Shown: positions 17,417 to 27,623, counted from the stretch's first letter. The stretch is 64,000 nucleotides of DNA from Alishewanella jeotgali KCTC 22429 (GCF_000245735.1 NZ_AHTH01000039.1:62001-126000); one strand, 5' to 3'. Translations and numbers: made by a program. The notes: generated from the sequence alone by a model not told the origin.

Positions 17417-19309
17417 ATGACTGAACAACTCTATAACGCCGAATCCATTGAGGTGTTAACCGGTTTAGAGCCGGTACAACGCCGTCCCGGCATGTATACC
17501 GATACGACCCGGCCAAACCATCTGGCGCAGGAGGTTATCGATAACAGTGTCGATGAAGCCCTGGCAGGGCATGCTGATCTGGTGCAGGTGATCCTGCACG
17601 ATGACCAGTCGATCGAAGTCATTGATAACGGCCGTGGTATGCCGGTGGATATTCACCCGGAGGAAGGGGTCAGCGGCGTCGAGCTGATTATGTGCCGGCT
17701 GCACGCCGGTGGTAAATTCTCCAATAAGAACTATCAATTCTCCGGTGGCTTACACGGCGTCGGGATCTCGGTGGTCAATGCGCTGTCCAGCCGGGTTGAA
17801 GTCAGCATCCGTCGCGATGGTAATGTTTATGAGATGGCCTTTGCGGATGGTCACAAAGTCTCTGAGCTGGCGATAACCGGTACCGTGGGCAAACGCAATA
17901 CCGGTACCCGGGTGCGGTTCTGGCCCACACCGTCCTATTTTGATTCGCCTAAATTTTCCGTCAGTCGCTTATTGCATGTGCTGAAGGCTAAGGCCGTGCT
18001 ATGCCCTGGTCTTACGGTTAAATTTGACGACAAAGTTAACCAGCAACAATACCAGTGGTGTTATCAGGCCGGGATCCGCGATTATTTGGCCGAAGCGGTG
18101 CAACAGTATCAGGCCTTGCCTGAGCAACCCTTTGTGGGTCAGTTTGCCGCCAGTACCGAAGCCGTAGAGTGGGCACTGCTGTGGCTACCTGAAGGCGGTG
18201 AACTGATCACCGAAAGCTACGTCAACCTGATCCCAACGGCGCAGGGTGGTACTCATGTCAATGGCCTGCGTCAGGGCTTGTTAGAAGCGATGCGTGAATT
18301 CTGCGAGTTCCGTAATCTGTTACCACGTGGCATTAAACTGTCACCGGAAGACTTATGGGATCGCTGTGCTTATGTGCTATCGCTGAAAATGCAGGATCCG
18401 CAATTTGCCGGCCAGACCAAAGAACGCTTGTCATCCAGGCAGTCGGCGGCCTTTGTCAGCGGCATTGTGAAAGATGCCTTTAGCTTGTGGCTAAACGAGC
18501 ATACCGATATTGCACTGGCACTGGCCGATTTCTGTATTAACAACGCGCAGCGCCGCTTAAAAGCGGCGAAAAAAGTCGTCCGCAAAAAAGTTACTTCTGG
18601 CCCGGCGCTGCCCGGCAAGCTGGCCGATTGTGCGGCCCAGGACTTAGCCCGTACCGAATTGTTTTTAGTCGAAGGGGATTCGGCCGGTGGTTCTGCCAAG
18701 CAGGCGCGCGACCGTGAATTTCAGGCAGTGATGCCACTACGCGGTAAAATCCTTAATACCTGGGAAGTCGAGTCCTCGCAAATTCTGGCCTCGCAGGAAG
18801 TGCATGATATCTCGGTGGCTATTGGTATTGATCCGGACTCTGAGGATCTGTCGGCGCTGCGTTATGGCAAGGTGTGTATCCTGGCTGACGCTGACTCTGA
18901 TGGTCTGCATATCGCAACCTTACTTTGTGCGCTCTTTGTGCGGCACTTCCGTCATCTGGTGGAACAGGGCCATGTGTTTGTTGCCATGCCGCCGTTGTAC
19001 CGGATCGATATTGGTAAAGACGTTTACTATGCGCTGGATGAGGAAGAGAAGAACGGTATTCTGGATCGGATTGAAGCCGAGAAGAAACGTGGCAAGGTCA
19101 ATGTGCAACGATTTAAAGGTCTGGGTGAAATGAACCCGTTACAGCTACGCGAAACCACCATGGATCCGAATACCCGGCGCCTGGTGCGGCTGACGATCGA
19201 TGATGCGCCGCAAACGCTGGAGCTGATGGATATGCTGCTGGCAAAAAAACGTGCTAATGATCGTAAGGAGTGGTTAGAGCAAAAGGGTGATCGGGCAATA
19301 GTCGCCTGA
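17417..19309 (+). CDS. parE: DNA topoisomerase IV subunit B
   Basis: A 630-residue ATPase subunit of topoisomerase IV, which unlinks daughter chromosomes. The GHKL ATPase domain has EVIDNSVDEA (N-box), VIDNGRGMPV and GGLHGVGISVVNAL. The transducer domain follows, then a TOPRIM domain with LVEGDSAGGSA, MPLRGKILN and a DADSDG metal motif. The C-terminus is short as in ParE, not extended as in GyrB of this group. The ribosome-binding AGGA is about 15 bases from the ATG, which is long. In this genome a TPR-protein gene lies between parE and parC. Confidence 0.97.
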   Translation: MTEQLYNAESIEVLTGLEPVQRRPGMYTDTTRPNHLAQEVIDNSVDEALAGHADLVQVILHDDQSIEVIDNGRGMPVDIHPEEGVSGVELIMCRLHAGGKFSNKNYQFSGGLHGVGISVVNALSSRVEVSIRRDGNVYEMAFADGHKVSELAITGTVGKRNTGTRVRFWPTPSYFDSPKFSVSRLLHVLKAKAVLCPGLTVKFDDKVNQQQYQWCYQAGIRDYLAEAVQQYQALPEQPFVGQFAASTEAVEWALLWLPEGGELITESYVNLIPTAQGGTHVNGLRQGLLEAMREFCEFRNLLPRGIKLSPEDLWDRCAYVLSLKMQDPQFAGQTKERLSSRQSAAFVSGIVKDAFSLWLNEHTDIALALADFCINNAQRRLKAAKKVVRKKVTSGPALPGKLADCAAQDLARTELFLVEGDSAGGSAKQARDREFQAVMPLRGKILNTWEVESSQILASQEVHDISVAIGIDPDSEDLSALRYGKVCILADADSDGLHIATLLCALFVRHFRHLVEQGHVFVAMPPLYRIDIGKDVYYALDEEEKNGILDRIEAEKKRGKVNVQRFKGLGEMNPLQLRETTMDPNTRRLVRLTIDDAPQTLELMDMLLAKKRANDRKEWLEQKGDRAIVA

Positions 19310-19324
19310 CATTAAAGGAAGAAC

Positions 19325-20755
19325 ATGATGTTGGGCTCTATGTTTCGCTATCATTTTTTGCTGCTTGCTATCTCGGCTGCGATAATTTTCAGCAGCAGTT
19401 TTCCTGTCTGGGCTCAAACCCTTGTGGTGCCAGAGTGGTTACAGCAGTTAGATGCACAAAAGCATCGCTCTCCCGAAAGCGTGTTGGAGCAACTGCAACA
19501 ACAGCAAGATGTCTTTGTCGATCTGACTAAAACACAGCAGGCATTTTGGTTAAATATTGAAGCTACTGTATATAGCCATCTTGGTCGCTATCCCGAGCAA
19601 CAGCAGGCAGCTCAACGTGGATTGGCGCTACTGGAAGAGCAACCGAGTTTGCTGCAGGTGGAATTGTTGCTGGAACTGGGGTATGCCAGAGAAATGCAAT
19701 TGGCACTAACTGAGGCGCTGAATTTGTACCGGCAGGCGAGTGACACTGCCATAGCGCTGGAGAATAACAAGTTGCGAATACGTGCGATGGTCAACATCGC
19801 AGCTATCGACACGTTACAAGATCGCGATCAGCAAGCTTTACAAGCGTTAAAGCAAGCCTATCAAGAAGCTTCTACTCTGCAAGACAAAGAGCTACTGGCA
19901 GAGGTGAATGCGCAGCTTGGTTTAATGTATTCGTCTTTAGCGTTTGAGCAGGAAGCCCAACAGTTTCTGGAACAAGCTCTGACCTTGTACGACGAGTTAG
20001 GCTGGCAACGCAATAAGGTCACCGTATTGTATAACTTGGCTAGGAATTACAGTTATTTAGAGAATTTTGAATTAGCACTACAAAGCTTTGACCGGATGCT
20101 GCAGTCGGCTCAAATTGCCAATGATTTATTGAGCATGTATTACGCCTACAGCGGGCTCGCTATCACAAGTAACGAAATGGGCCGGCCTCAAATTGCGTTG
20201 AATTACATGGAAAAAGCAGAGGAGTATTTAAATGTTATTCAATCTGCTTATTATTTGTCTGGCCATCACTACGAGAAGGCATTGATTTATCAAAAACTGC
20301 AACAAAACTCACTCGCCTTGCAGCAACTACAGCTTTCCGAAGAGTATTTACAAAAACTGGAACATGACGATCCCGGCAATATGTTGTTAGCGCTGCAGTT
20401 GTTGAAATCTGAGCTGTTAGCAGAACAGGGGCAATATCAACGTGCCTACCAAAACTTGCAAGCTTTTGTCCGTGGCTTTCAACAATTTCGAGACAAAGAA
20501 AATGAAATTGAGTTAGCCAAGCTGCGCATGGGGTTTGAGGCTGAACGGGAACTGGCAAGGCAGACCTTGCTAGAGCAAGAATTGCAGGTGAAAGCGCTAA
20601 GGTTGGCTGAAATCAACCGCGCCAGACAAATCCAATGGATGTGGTTGGCAATAGCAATGGGTATTATTGCGTTGATCCTTGCTTTGTTTATGCTAGTTAG
20701 AAAAAACCAACAGCAGCGCCGTAAACTCGAACTGACGAAACAGGAAAAGTCATGA
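19325..20755 (+). CDS. Exported TPR protein with one C-terminal membrane helix and no output domain
   Basis: A 476-residue protein: signal peptide (to about residue 30, ending in VWAQ), an all-helical tetratricopeptide array (about 60-400, repeated A/L-Y/G-A patterns), a coiled segment, one membrane helix (about 437-457) and an 18-residue cytoplasmic tail. This is the sensor half seen in TPR-GGDEF diguanylate cyclases and TPR histidine kinases of marine Gammaproteobacteria, but the frame stops where the output domain would begin. The stop overlaps the parC start (ATGA), so it is probably co-translated with parC. Sampled stretches look more AT-rich than parE or parC (20041-20100 is about one third G+C). 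Function unknown. Confidence 0.82.
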   Translation: MMLGSMFRYHFLLLAISAAIIFSSSFPVWAQTLVVPEWLQQLDAQKHRSPESVLEQLQQQQDVFVDLTKTQQAFWLNIEATVYSHLGRYPEQQQAAQRGLALLEEQPSLLQVELLLELGYAREMQLALTEALNLYRQASDTAIALENNKLRIRAMVNIAAIDTLQDRDQQALQALKQAYQEASTLQDKELLAEVNAQLGLMYSSLAFEQEAQQFLEQALTLYDELGWQRNKVTVLYNLARNYSYLENFELALQSFDRMLQSAQIANDLLSMYYAYSGLAITSNEMGRPQIALNYMEKAEEYLNVIQSAYYLSGHHYEKALIYQKLQQNSLALQQLQLSEEYLQKLEHDDPGNMLLALQLLKSELLAEQGQYQRAYQNLQAFVRGFQQFRDKENEIELAKLRMGFEAERELARQTLLEQELQVKALRLAEINRARQIQWMWLAIAMGIIALILALFMLVRKNQQQRRKLELTKQEKS

Positions 20756-23031
20756 CAGAAACCCTGATTGCCGCTGACGGTACGGAACAGTTACCGCTGC
20801 GGCGTTTTACCGAAGACGCCTATCTGAACTATTCGATGTACGTCATTATGGACCGGGCCCTGCCACATATCGGTGATGGCTTAAAGCCGGTACAGCGGCG
20901 GATTATTTACGCCATGTCAGAGCTGGGCTTATCGCATCTGGCGAAATATAAAAAATCGGCCCGCACTGTCGGTGACGTGCTGGGTAAATATCACCCGCAT
21001 GGTGACTCGGCCTGTTACGAAGCCATGGTATTAATGGCGCAGCCGTTTTCATACCGTTATCCATTGGTGGATGGTCAGGGTAACTGGGGGGCGCCGGACG
21101 ATCCTAAGTCGTTCGCGGCGATGCGTTATACCGAGGCTAAGCTTTCGCGCTTTAGTGAAGTGCTGTTATCGGAGCTGGGCTCAGGCACGACTGACTGGAT
21201 CCCGAATTTTGACGGCACCATGGACGAGCCTAAGGTGCTGCCATCACGCTTACCGCATATCTTACTTAATGGCACCACCGGTATTGCCGTGGGCATGGCA
21301 ACCGATATTCCGCCGCACAACGCCCGCGAAGTGGCCAATGCCTGCGCTGCGCTGCTGGATAACCCACAGGCCAGTGTGACTGACTTGCTGCAGTACGTAA
21401 AAGGTCCGGACTATCCGACGGATGCGGAAATCATTTCGTCAGCCGACGATATCGCAGCCGTGTATCAGACCGGCCGTGGCAGCATTAAGATGCGCGCCCT
21501 GTATCAGCAGGAAGATGGCGATATTGTGATCACAGCGCTGCCGCATCAGACCTCGGGTTCCAAGGTGCTGGAGCAGATCGCTGCACAGATGCAGGCGAAA
21601 AAGCTGCCGATGGTATCGGATTTACGTGATGAGTCGGATCATGAAAACCCGACCCGTATCGTGATTGTGCCGCGCTCAAACCGGATTGATGTTGAGCAAT
21701 TAATGCAGCATCTGTTTGCTACCACTGATCTGGAGAAAAGCTACCGGGTTAACCTGAATATCCTTGGTTTGGATCATCGGCCCAAAGTCCGCAATCTGGT
21801 GGAAATCCTTGGCGAGTGGCTGACTTTCCGCCGCGATACGGTGCGCCGGCGCCTGCAATACCGGCTGGATAAGGTATTGGATCGCTTGCATGTATTAGAA
21901 GGTTTATTAATTGCCTTTCTGAATATTGACGACGTGATCCGGATTATCCGCACCTTTGATGAACCCAAACCTGAGCTGGTCGCCTTTTTCGGCATTACTG
22001 AACGTCAGGCCGAAGCCATTCTGGAATTAAAACTGCGGCATCTGGCCAAGCTGGAAGAGATGAAGATCCGTGGTGAGCAGGATGAGCTGAGTAAAGAGCG
22101 GGACAAGTTGCAGGCGATTTTAGGCTCCGAGAAAAAGCTGACCAAACTGATCCGGGATGAACTGCTGGCTGACGCTGAAAAATATGGTGATGAGCGCCGC
22201 AGCCCGATGGTACAACGCGAAGAAGCCAAAGCCTTAACCGAGAAAGAGCTGCTGCCCAGCGAAGCGGTGACAGTGGTACTGTCGGAAAAAGGTTGGGTCC
22301 GCTGTGCCAAAGGCCATGATGTGGATGGCAATGCGTTAAGTTATAAAGCCGGTGATGCCTTTAAAGCACTGGCCAAAGGCCGCTCTAACCAGCAGGCGGT
22401 ATTTTTAGACTCCTCCGGTCGCAGCTTTGCCACTGAAGCCCATGAGTTACCGTCGGCGCGCGGTCAGGGCGAGCCGTTAAGCGGTCGCTTTACCATTGTC
22501 GCCGGTGAGAGTATTGAGCACGTACTGCTCGGGGATGAGAAACAAAGCCTGCTGCTGGCCTCGGATGCCGGCTATGGTTTTGTCGCCGAATACAGTGATT
22601 TGCTCAGTCGCAATAAAGCCGGTAAGGCGGTACTGAGTTTACCGGTTGGTGCTAAGGTATTGCCGCCGGTGCTGGTTGGCGATCCGGAGCATGATTTGCT
22701 GCTGTGTATCTCTAACGAAGGGCGGATGCTGTTGTTCCCGGTAACAGAGTTACCGAAACTCAGTAAGGGTAAGGGTAATAAGCTGATGTCGATTCCGTCG
22801 GCTCGTGCCGCCAGCCGCGAAGAATATGTTACTCAGCTGGCGGTGGTGCCGGCAACCGGCAGTGTCACGCTGGTGGCGGGTAAACGTAAACTGAGCCTGA
22901 AAATGGACGATCTGGTGCATTATCAGGGTGAGCGCGGCCGGCGTGGTAATAAACTACCACGCGGCTTGCAGCGGATTGATGAAGTGATCGTCAACGGCAG
23001 CAGTGATCAAACCAGAGACGCCGAGCAATAA
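20752..23031 (+). CDS. parC: DNA topoisomerase IV subunit A
   Basis: A 759-residue DNA-cleaving subunit of topoisomerase IV. The winged-helix breakage domain carries the catalytic tyrosine in [11 protein letters not shown] (about residue 125) after the quinolone-resistance segment [13 protein letters not shown], where the usual serine is present. A coiled tower and C-terminal beta-pinwheel repeats follow. The start ATG overlaps the stop of the upstream TPR gene. Nine bases after its stop a strong hairpin begins that may terminate the operon or control plsC. Confidence 0.97.
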   Translation: MTETLIAADGTEQLPLRRFTEDAYLNYSMYVIMDRALPHIGDGLKPVQRRIIYAMSELGLSHLAKYKKSARTVGDVLGKYHPHGDSACYEAMVLMAQPFSYRYPLVDGQGNWGAPDDPKSFAAMRYTEAKLSRFSEVLLSELGSGTTDWIPNFDGTMDEPKVLPSRLPHILLNGTTGIAVGMATDIPPHNAREVANACAALLDNPQASVTDLLQYVKGPDYPTDAEIISSADDIAAVYQTGRGSIKMRALYQQEDGDIVITALPHQTSGSKVLEQIAAQMQAKKLPMVSDLRDESDHENPTRIVIVPRSNRIDVEQLMQHLFATTDLEKSYRVNLNILGLDHRPKVRNLVEILGEWLTFRRDTVRRRLQYRLDKVLDRLHVLEGLLIAFLNIDDVIRIIRTFDEPKPELVAFFGITERQAEAILELKLRHLAKLEEMKIRGEQDELSKERDKLQAILGSEKKLTKLIRDELLADAEKYGDERRSPMVQREEAKALTEKELLPSEAVTVVLSEKGWVRCAKGHDVDGNALSYKAGDAFKALAKGRSNQQAVFLDSSGRSFATEAHELPSARGQGEPLSGRFTIVAGESIEHVLLGDEKQSLLLASDAGYGFVAEYSDLLSRNKAGKAVLSLPVGAKVLPPVLVGDPEHDLLLCISNEGRMLLFPVTELPKLSKGKGNKLMSIPSARAASREEYVTQLAVVPATGSVTLVAGKRKLSLKMDDLVHYQGERGRRGNKLPRGLQRIDEVIVNGSSDQTRDAEQ

Positions 23032-23039
23032 GTTATACT

Positions 23040-23081
23040 AGGCCCCTTGTTATTCTTTGACCTTGCAAGGGGCCTGTTTTG
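23040..23081 (+). promoter_or_regulatory. Hairpin after parC that sequesters the plsC ribosome-binding site
   Basis: A perfect ten-base stem (AGGCCCCTTG at 23040-23049, CAAGGGGCCT at 23066-23075) closes a 16-base loop and is followed by GTTTT. The plsC Shine-Dalgarno AAGGGG (23067-23072) is wholly within the 3' arm and the TTG start follows at 23079. The element could be a weak terminator of the parC unit, a translational lock on plsC, or both. Confidence 0.7.
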
Positions 23082-23822
23082 GTTGCCGTTGTTCGTTTAA
23101 TACTGTTAGCACTGTTTTTTATTGTCAGTACAGTCGCTGGCTTACTGATCTGTTTGCTGCGTCCGTTCCATCCTAATAATGTGTACTGGTTTAGCCTCTG
23201 GTATGGCAGTGTGTCCCGCATCCTCGGTATTGAGGTGGAAATCCGCCGCGATCCGGCGATCCAGGCCGGTGAACCTTATGTGTTTGTCGCCAACCATCAG
23301 AATAATCTCGATCTCTTTACCTTAAGTGGTTCCGTGCTGCCGCGTACCGTAACCATTGGTAAAAAAAGCCTGAAATATATTCCGTTTTTTGGCCAGCTGT
23401 ATTGGCTAAGTGGCAATTTCCTGATTGACCGTGATGATAAAACTAAGGCGCTAAGCACTATGCTGGCGGCGGCCGAGCGGATTTCGAATCAAAAGATCTC
23501 GGTGTGGATGTTCCCGGAAGGCACCCGCAGCTATGGCCGGGGTTTACTGCCCTTTAAGATGGGTGCCTTTCATATCGCGCTGGAAGCTAAAGTGCCGCTG
23601 GTGCCGGTCTGTATGAGCAGCACCCATCAGCAGTTTAAGCTTAATCGCTGGAATAATGGTAAGGTGATTATTCAGATGCAGGCGCCGGTAGAATTGAGCA
23701 AAGAGCAGAATATCCGTCAGTTCGCCAAAGATCTGCGCAACCAGATGGCGGCGCAGATCAGCGCCCTTGATGCCGAGCTGGGTAACGACTACACTTCGCA
23801 GCAACAACCGCAATCAGAGTAA
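23079..23822 (+). CDS. plsC: 1-acyl-sn-glycerol-3-phosphate acyltransferase
   Basis: A 247-residue inner-membrane enzyme that acylates lysophosphatidic acid to phosphatidic acid. It has an N-terminal membrane helix (residues 4-27), the catalytic VANHQNNLD (NHX4D) near 70, FFGQLYWLSGN, and the substrate motif MFPEGTRSYGRG near 145. The start is a TTG with AAGGGG six bases upstream; no ATG or GTG precedes the first helix. parC-plsC order is conserved with E. coli. The ribosome-binding site is inside a hairpin stem. Confidence 0.94.
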   Translation: MVAVVRLILLALFFIVSTVAGLLICLLRPFHPNNVYWFSLWYGSVSRILGIEVEIRRDPAIQAGEPYVFVANHQNNLDLFTLSGSVLPRTVTIGKKSLKYIPFFGQLYWLSGNFLIDRDDKTKALSTMLAAAERISNQKISVWMFPEGTRSYGRGLLPFKMGAFHIALEAKVPLVPVCMSSTHQQFKLNRWNNGKVIIQMQAPVELSKEQNIRQFAKDLRNQMAAQISALDAELGNDYTSQQQPQSE

Positions 23823-23828
23823 TAACCC

Positions 23829-24200
23829 ATGGAAAACTGGCAAGAATTTACTGAAGAAACTATCGCTGCCTTATTAGAAGATGGCAGCGATCCGGATGCG
23901 ATGTACACCATTGAGCATCACTTTTATGACCAGGATTTTAATAAACTGGAAAAGCTGGCTGTTGAATTATTTAAGCTCGGCTATGAAGTAACTGACGCTG
24001 AAGAAGTGGAATTTGAAGACGGCGGCAGTGCCTGGGTATTTGATGCCATCCGTGAGCAATCACTGGAAGCGGCCAGTATTACTGCTGATGCGATCAAGCT
24101 GGAAGCGCTGGCGAAAAAGCATCAAGTCGAATATGACGGCTGGGGCACCTACTTTGAAGGTGATGAAGACGAAGAGTGGGATGAAGACGACGAGGAGTAA
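23829..24200 (+). CDS. rraB: Ribonuclease E inhibitor RraB
   Basis: A 123-residue acidic protein matching RraB (YjgD): LLEDGSDPDAMYTIEHHFY near the start, LFKLGYEVTDAEEVE in the middle, VEYDGWGTYFEGDEDEE near the end, and a highly acidic tail. RraB binds the degradosome scaffold region of RNase E and changes which mRNAs are cleaved. It lies six bases past plsC and is probably co-transcribed with it. Confidence 0.93.
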   Translation: MENWQEFTEETIAALLEDGSDPDAMYTIEHHFYDQDFNKLEKLAVELFKLGYEVTDAEEVEFEDGGSAWVFDAIREQSLEAASITADAIKLEALAKKHQVEYDGWGTYFEGDEDEEWDEDDEE

Positions 24201-24233
24201 GCCGGCGTTGCTTTAACCTCTTAAGCCGTTAGT

Positions 24234-24255
24234 AGCCAGGCAGAGTCGCCTGGCT
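24234..24255. terminator. Probable terminator between rraB and the convergent lipoprotein gene
   Basis: An eight-base perfect stem (AGCCAGGC / GCCTGGCT) with a six-base loop sits between two convergent genes. Neither side has a long T run, so strength is uncertain. Confidence 0.5.
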
Positions 24256-24269
24256 TCCCTGATCGCGGG

Positions 24270-24671
24270 TTAATCAATATAAATAGCGACAGCCTGAGCA
24301 ACACGTTGGATCTGGTTTTCAGTTATGGCAAAGCCTTGATTACCATCAAGGCTACCAGTTCGCCTGACAGGCTTTGTTTCATCATGCAGTGTAGTCAGAA
24401 TCAGACCATTAGCCCCGACTTCAGCTGCTTGCGTTTTTAGCGACGCTAATAATTCGTCAGTCAGCTTTGGATCTGCTGCACTTAACCGCGGTGGACTCAT
24501 CGCAGTTAATACCGCAATTCTGTCAAACTTTTCCGGTAAACGTTCTACCAATACCACCTCAGAAGGCGCAATGGCCGGACGTGCCTGACCAATCAATTCA
24601 GATTCCAGAGTCGGTTTCAGAGTGCAGCCGCCGAGGAACAAGGTCAGTAGCAGTAATGCGGTGATTTTCAT
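24270..24671 (-). CDS. Small lipoprotein of unknown function
   Basis: A 133-residue protein with a lipoprotein signal peptide: hydrophobic core LLLLTLFLGGC, lipobox with the acylated Cys at residue 16. The mature part is a single alpha/beta domain with the segment LKTQAAEVGANGLILTTL, a pattern seen in several small Gammaproteobacterial lipoproteins. I do not recognise a named family with confidence. It is a single gene between convergent rraB and the LytTR regulator. Confidence 0.78.
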   Translation of the reverse strand: MKITALLLLTLFLGGCTLKPTLESELIGQARPAIAPSEVVLVERLPEKFDRIAVLTAMSPPRLSAADPKLTDELLASLKTQAAEVGANGLILTTLHDETKPVRRTGSLDGNQGFAITENQIQRVAQAVAIYID

Positions 24672-24846
24672 TGTGAGCGCTCCAACGAGTTTTTCGATTA
24701 TGTGAAGATTACAGCTTAGACAATTATTACTAATTTACAAGATAAGTATCGGTATATTTTAACTATTTTGTAACGATAAGCTGGTGTAATACCGACCGCG
24801 ACACCGGCCTTTCCGTTATTCTGTTCCGGAGTCAGTTTTTTAGATA

Positions 24847-25551
24847 TCACAAACTCCAACCCTGTTTAAAAGTGCTGGCCTGACGGCGGGAAATTTCTAC
24901 TCTCAGTTCGGCACTTAGACTCACGTCAAAACCACCACTGATAGTCGGTTCGATCTGCCGGATATATTGGGTGTTAATAATCCAACTGCGGTTAGCGCGA
25001 AAGAAGGTCTCAGCGGGCAATTTTTGCTCCAGCGCGCTCAGGTTGCGGTAAATCATCGGTTTACCGGCGGCAAAGTGCACCCTGGTGTAGTTGCCTTGCG
25101 CCTCAAAGGCGTAAATATCGGCCAGCGTAACAAAATAGCAGCGGTCACCGTCTTTTAGAAAAACCTGGCTTTGCAAGGTCATCTGCGGGCGTTGGCTGGG
25201 TGCCGGCACCTTTGCCAGCGCGGCCTGTAAGCGGGGTAGAGTAACAGGTTTTAGCAGATAGTCAGTAGCGTGGTAATCAAAGGATTTGAGTGCGTATTGG
25301 TCAAAGGCGGTGACAAAGATCACATGCGGCAGCTTACTCTGCTCCGCCAGTTGCTCTAGCAGCTGAAAGCCGTCTGCCCCGGGCATATCAATATCCAGTA
25401 GCAATAAATCCGGGCTAGTGTCTGCGATCTGTTGTAATGCCTGGCTAACATCGGCCGCTTCGCCAACAATTTCAATCTGTGGGCAGTGTTTTAGCTGATT
25501 TTTCAGCTCCAGCCGGGCTAAGCGGCTATCGTCAACCAGCAGTACTTTCAT
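24847..25551 (-). CDS. LytTR-family response regulator (LytR/AlgR type)
   Basis: A 234-residue regulator with an N-terminal receiver domain (DD at residues 7-8, phospho-acceptor D53 in LLLLDIDMPG, Thr/Ala in FVTAFD, Lys in LLKPV) and a C-terminal LytTR DNA-binding domain (about 130-230; IYAFEAQGNYTRVH, then RANRSWIIN). It overlaps the 3' end of the histidine kinase gene by 20 bases, so the two are a co-translated pair. The targets are unknown; the coupled serine hydrolase gene upstream is the obvious candidate. Confidence 0.93.
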   Translation of the reverse strand: MKVLLVDDSRLARLELKNQLKHCPQIEIVGEAADVSQALQQIADTSPDLLLLDIDMPGADGFQLLEQLAEQSKLPHVIFVTAFDQYALKSFDYHATDYLLKPVTLPRLQAALAKVPAPSQRPQMTLQSQVFLKDGDRCYFVTLADIYAFEAQGNYTRVHFAAGKPMIYRNLSALEQKLPAETFFRANRSWIINTQYIRQIEPTISGGFDVSLSAELRVEISRRQASTFKQGWSL

Positions 25552-26590
25552 CGAGCGACTCCATGGGCAGACAGATCTCAGTTAGCACCTGATGCTGTTG
25601 CTGTGTCAGTTGCAAACTGGCACGGCCCTGATATAGCAGACCAAGCCGCTGCCGGATATTAGCCAGTCCTACGCCTGTGCCGGTGGTACCTGGTTGGAGT
25701 TGGCCGTCATTGCTAACCGTTAAACACAACTGATTATCGGTAATCCGGGCGCTGATCGCAATGCCCCCCCCGGCCGGTAGCTGGCTAATGCCATGTTTAA
25801 TCGCATTCTCTACACAGAGTTGCAGCAATAACCTGGGTACGGCCAAGGCCAGACAGGCCTCCGGGATCTGCTGTTGATAGCGCAAACGTTGTTCAAACTG
25901 AATCGAGCACAGCGCCAGATAATGCTGCACCACTTCCAGCTCCTGCGCCAGAGGCACTTTAACACCAGCTCGTGGGTCCAGGTTGTAACGCAGCATATCG
26001 GCCAGCACGCTTAACATCTCGCGGGCTTTTTCCGGATCTTCCAGGATCAGCGCACGGATATTATTTAGCGCATTAAACAGAAAATGCGGTTGTAGCTGAT
26101 TGAGTAAGGCGTCGAGTTGGGTAGCTTGCAGTAAGGCGGTGGTTTGTCGCAGCTGTCGTACCTTGGTTATTGCGAAATAGAGCGCAGACCAGAGCGACAT
26201 CGCCAGCAGCATATTTAAAAAGTTACCGCTGAAGATATGTTTAATGACAAACCAGCGTTGTGCGGCAGGGACAGGAAAGCTGTATTGGGTAAGACTTAAC
26301 AGAAAAAATACCATCAGTAGCAGGCAGGTCGCTACGGCGGCAACCAAAATACTGCCAATTAGTAAGCTGGTGGCCTGGCGCACTACGCCAGCCTGCTGCA
26401 GTTTGCGCCGGTACACACTACGCAACAGATGTGAACCCAGGCCGGTACTGCCGACCAGCACCGCACCATATAGCAGTTCGGTAGCAACAAACACCGGTCT
26501 GTTATAGATCATCAGACTCAGCAGGGCGTATAGCAGCCCCCAGCCACTGCATTGTAGTAGCGCATAACTCGCTGACCGGCTTAACGTCAT
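25532..26590 (-). CDS. LytS-like sensor histidine kinase (His_kinase family)
   Basis: A 352-residue membrane kinase: about four membrane helices in residues 10-140, no obvious periplasmic sensor domain, then the LytS/YehU-type kinase core with the phospho-acceptor histidine H169 in LQPHFLFNALNN and an ATPase domain with ENAIKHG and GTGVGLANIRQRL. It phosphorylates the LytTR regulator encoded next. Its ATG overlaps the stop of the serine hydrolase gene (ATGA), tying sensor and hydrolase together. Confidence 0.93.
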   Translation of the reverse strand: MTLSRSASYALLQCSGWGLLYALLSLMIYNRPVFVATELLYGAVLVGSTGLGSHLLRSVYRRKLQQAGVVRQATSLLIGSILVAAVATCLLLMVFFLLSLTQYSFPVPAAQRWFVIKHIFSGNFLNMLLAMSLWSALYFAITKVRQLRQTTALLQATQLDALLNQLQPHFLFNALNNIRALILEDPEKAREMLSVLADMLRYNLDPRAGVKVPLAQELEVVQHYLALCSIQFEQRLRYQQQIPEACLALAVPRLLLQLCVENAIKHGISQLPAGGGIAISARITDNQLCLTVSNDGQLQPGTTGTGVGLANIRQRLGLLYQGRASLQLTQQQHQVLTEICLPMESLDESTAG

Positions 26591-27555
26591 GGTTGTTTAT
26601 CCTGTGGTAAAAGGGTTGTAGCGGACTTAGCCAGCCAGTCGGCAAATAATGCCATGCCCTGTTCGGTAACGGGTAGCGCAATATTGCTCAGGATCACCAG
26701 CCCCTTTTGCTGTGTCGGATCGAATACCACCAGGCTGCTAAAGCCAGCGGTTTGACCGGCATGCCAGTGCCAGCCCTTAGAGGTAAGCATCCAGCCCGGT
26801 GTCATCGCCGGTTGGTCGCTAAGTGGCAGTGGTGTCAGCCATAACTGCAGTAGCGGGTCGGTGTTGGCCGTGGCGAAGATGTGCTTAAGCATGCCCGCCA
26901 TATCTTCAATACTGGCGATGACCGCGCCGGCACCGGCCAGGCTATCAAACTGCCAGTTCGCGACCTGTTCACCATTAATGGCATAACCACGGGCCAGTTT
27001 AGGCCACACTGCGGTTGTGCCGGTGTGCTCTGGCAGTGAAAGTTGCACGTTGGCCGTTGGCATCGCCAGTGGCTGGAATACACGCTGCTGCATCAGTTCA
27101 GCATAGGGCTGCTTTAACTCAGTCGCCAACAGCCAACCCAGCAGACCATAGCCATAGTTGGAGTAGCCAAACTGGCGCTCAGTAAAGTCGGTTGTGGTGA
27201 GGGCGGCACGCAGCTGATTATCGTGATAGCTGGCGTAAGGGTTACGTAAGTCGTCCAGTGGTAAATTAGCCGGCAGCCTTGGCAAACCACTGCGATGAGT
27301 CAGTAAGTCGGCAAGACTATACTGATGTTTAGCCAGTTCCGGGCGGGCAAACTGCTGTGCCAGCGGCCGGTCGAGTTGCCAGCGCCCTTGTTGTACCAGG
27401 CTTAATACTGCCAGCGCCGTCAGGGGTTTGGTTATCGAGCCAATTTCAAATAAGGTCTGCCGGTCCACTGCTTGACTAGCGGCTTGTGGTTGGGTGTCGG
27501 CCAGGCCATGCAGTTGATACTGCACCCGCTGCCCGTCTACCAGCGCGATAGCCAC
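26587..27555 (-). CDS. Serine hydrolase (class C beta-lactamase-like), 3' part of a gene split at an A9 run
   Basis: A beta-lactamase/penicillin-binding-like serine hydrolase domain with all three active-site motifs: SITK (S40-K43 from this GTG), YSN in GYSNYGYG, and HAGQTAGF near the end. It has no signal peptide and the GTG has no proper ribosome-binding site (AGGAG is 15 bases away). The same frame is open upstream to the A9 run at 27631-27639 and encodes a plausible missing start (LTLQQLPGWLKQEFGQHG). That frame is exactly -1 to the upstream gene, so the real product is probably a fusion made by frameshifting, or one gene broken by an indel or a sequencing error. The stop overlaps the histidine kinase start. 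Confidence 0.8.
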   Translation of the reverse strand: MAIALVDGQRVQYQLHGLADTQPQAASQAVDRQTLFEIGSITKPLTALAVLSLVQQGRWQLDRPLAQQFARPELAKHQYSLADLLTHRSGLPRLPANLPLDDLRNPYASYHDNQLRAALTTTDFTERQFGYSNYGYGLLGWLLATELKQPYAELMQQRVFQPLAMPTANVQLSLPEHTGTTAVWPKLARGYAINGEQVANWQFDSLAGAGAVIASIEDMAGMLKHIFATANTDPLLQLWLTPLPLSDQPAMTPGWMLTSKGWHWHAGQTAGFSSLVVFDPTQQKGLVILSNIALPVTEQGMALFADWLAKSATTLLPQDKQP

Positions 27556-27623
27556 GCCGTGCTGGCCAAACTCCTGTTTTAGCCAGCCGGGTAACTGTTG
27601 TAACGTCAGTGGCTCAGTGGGTG

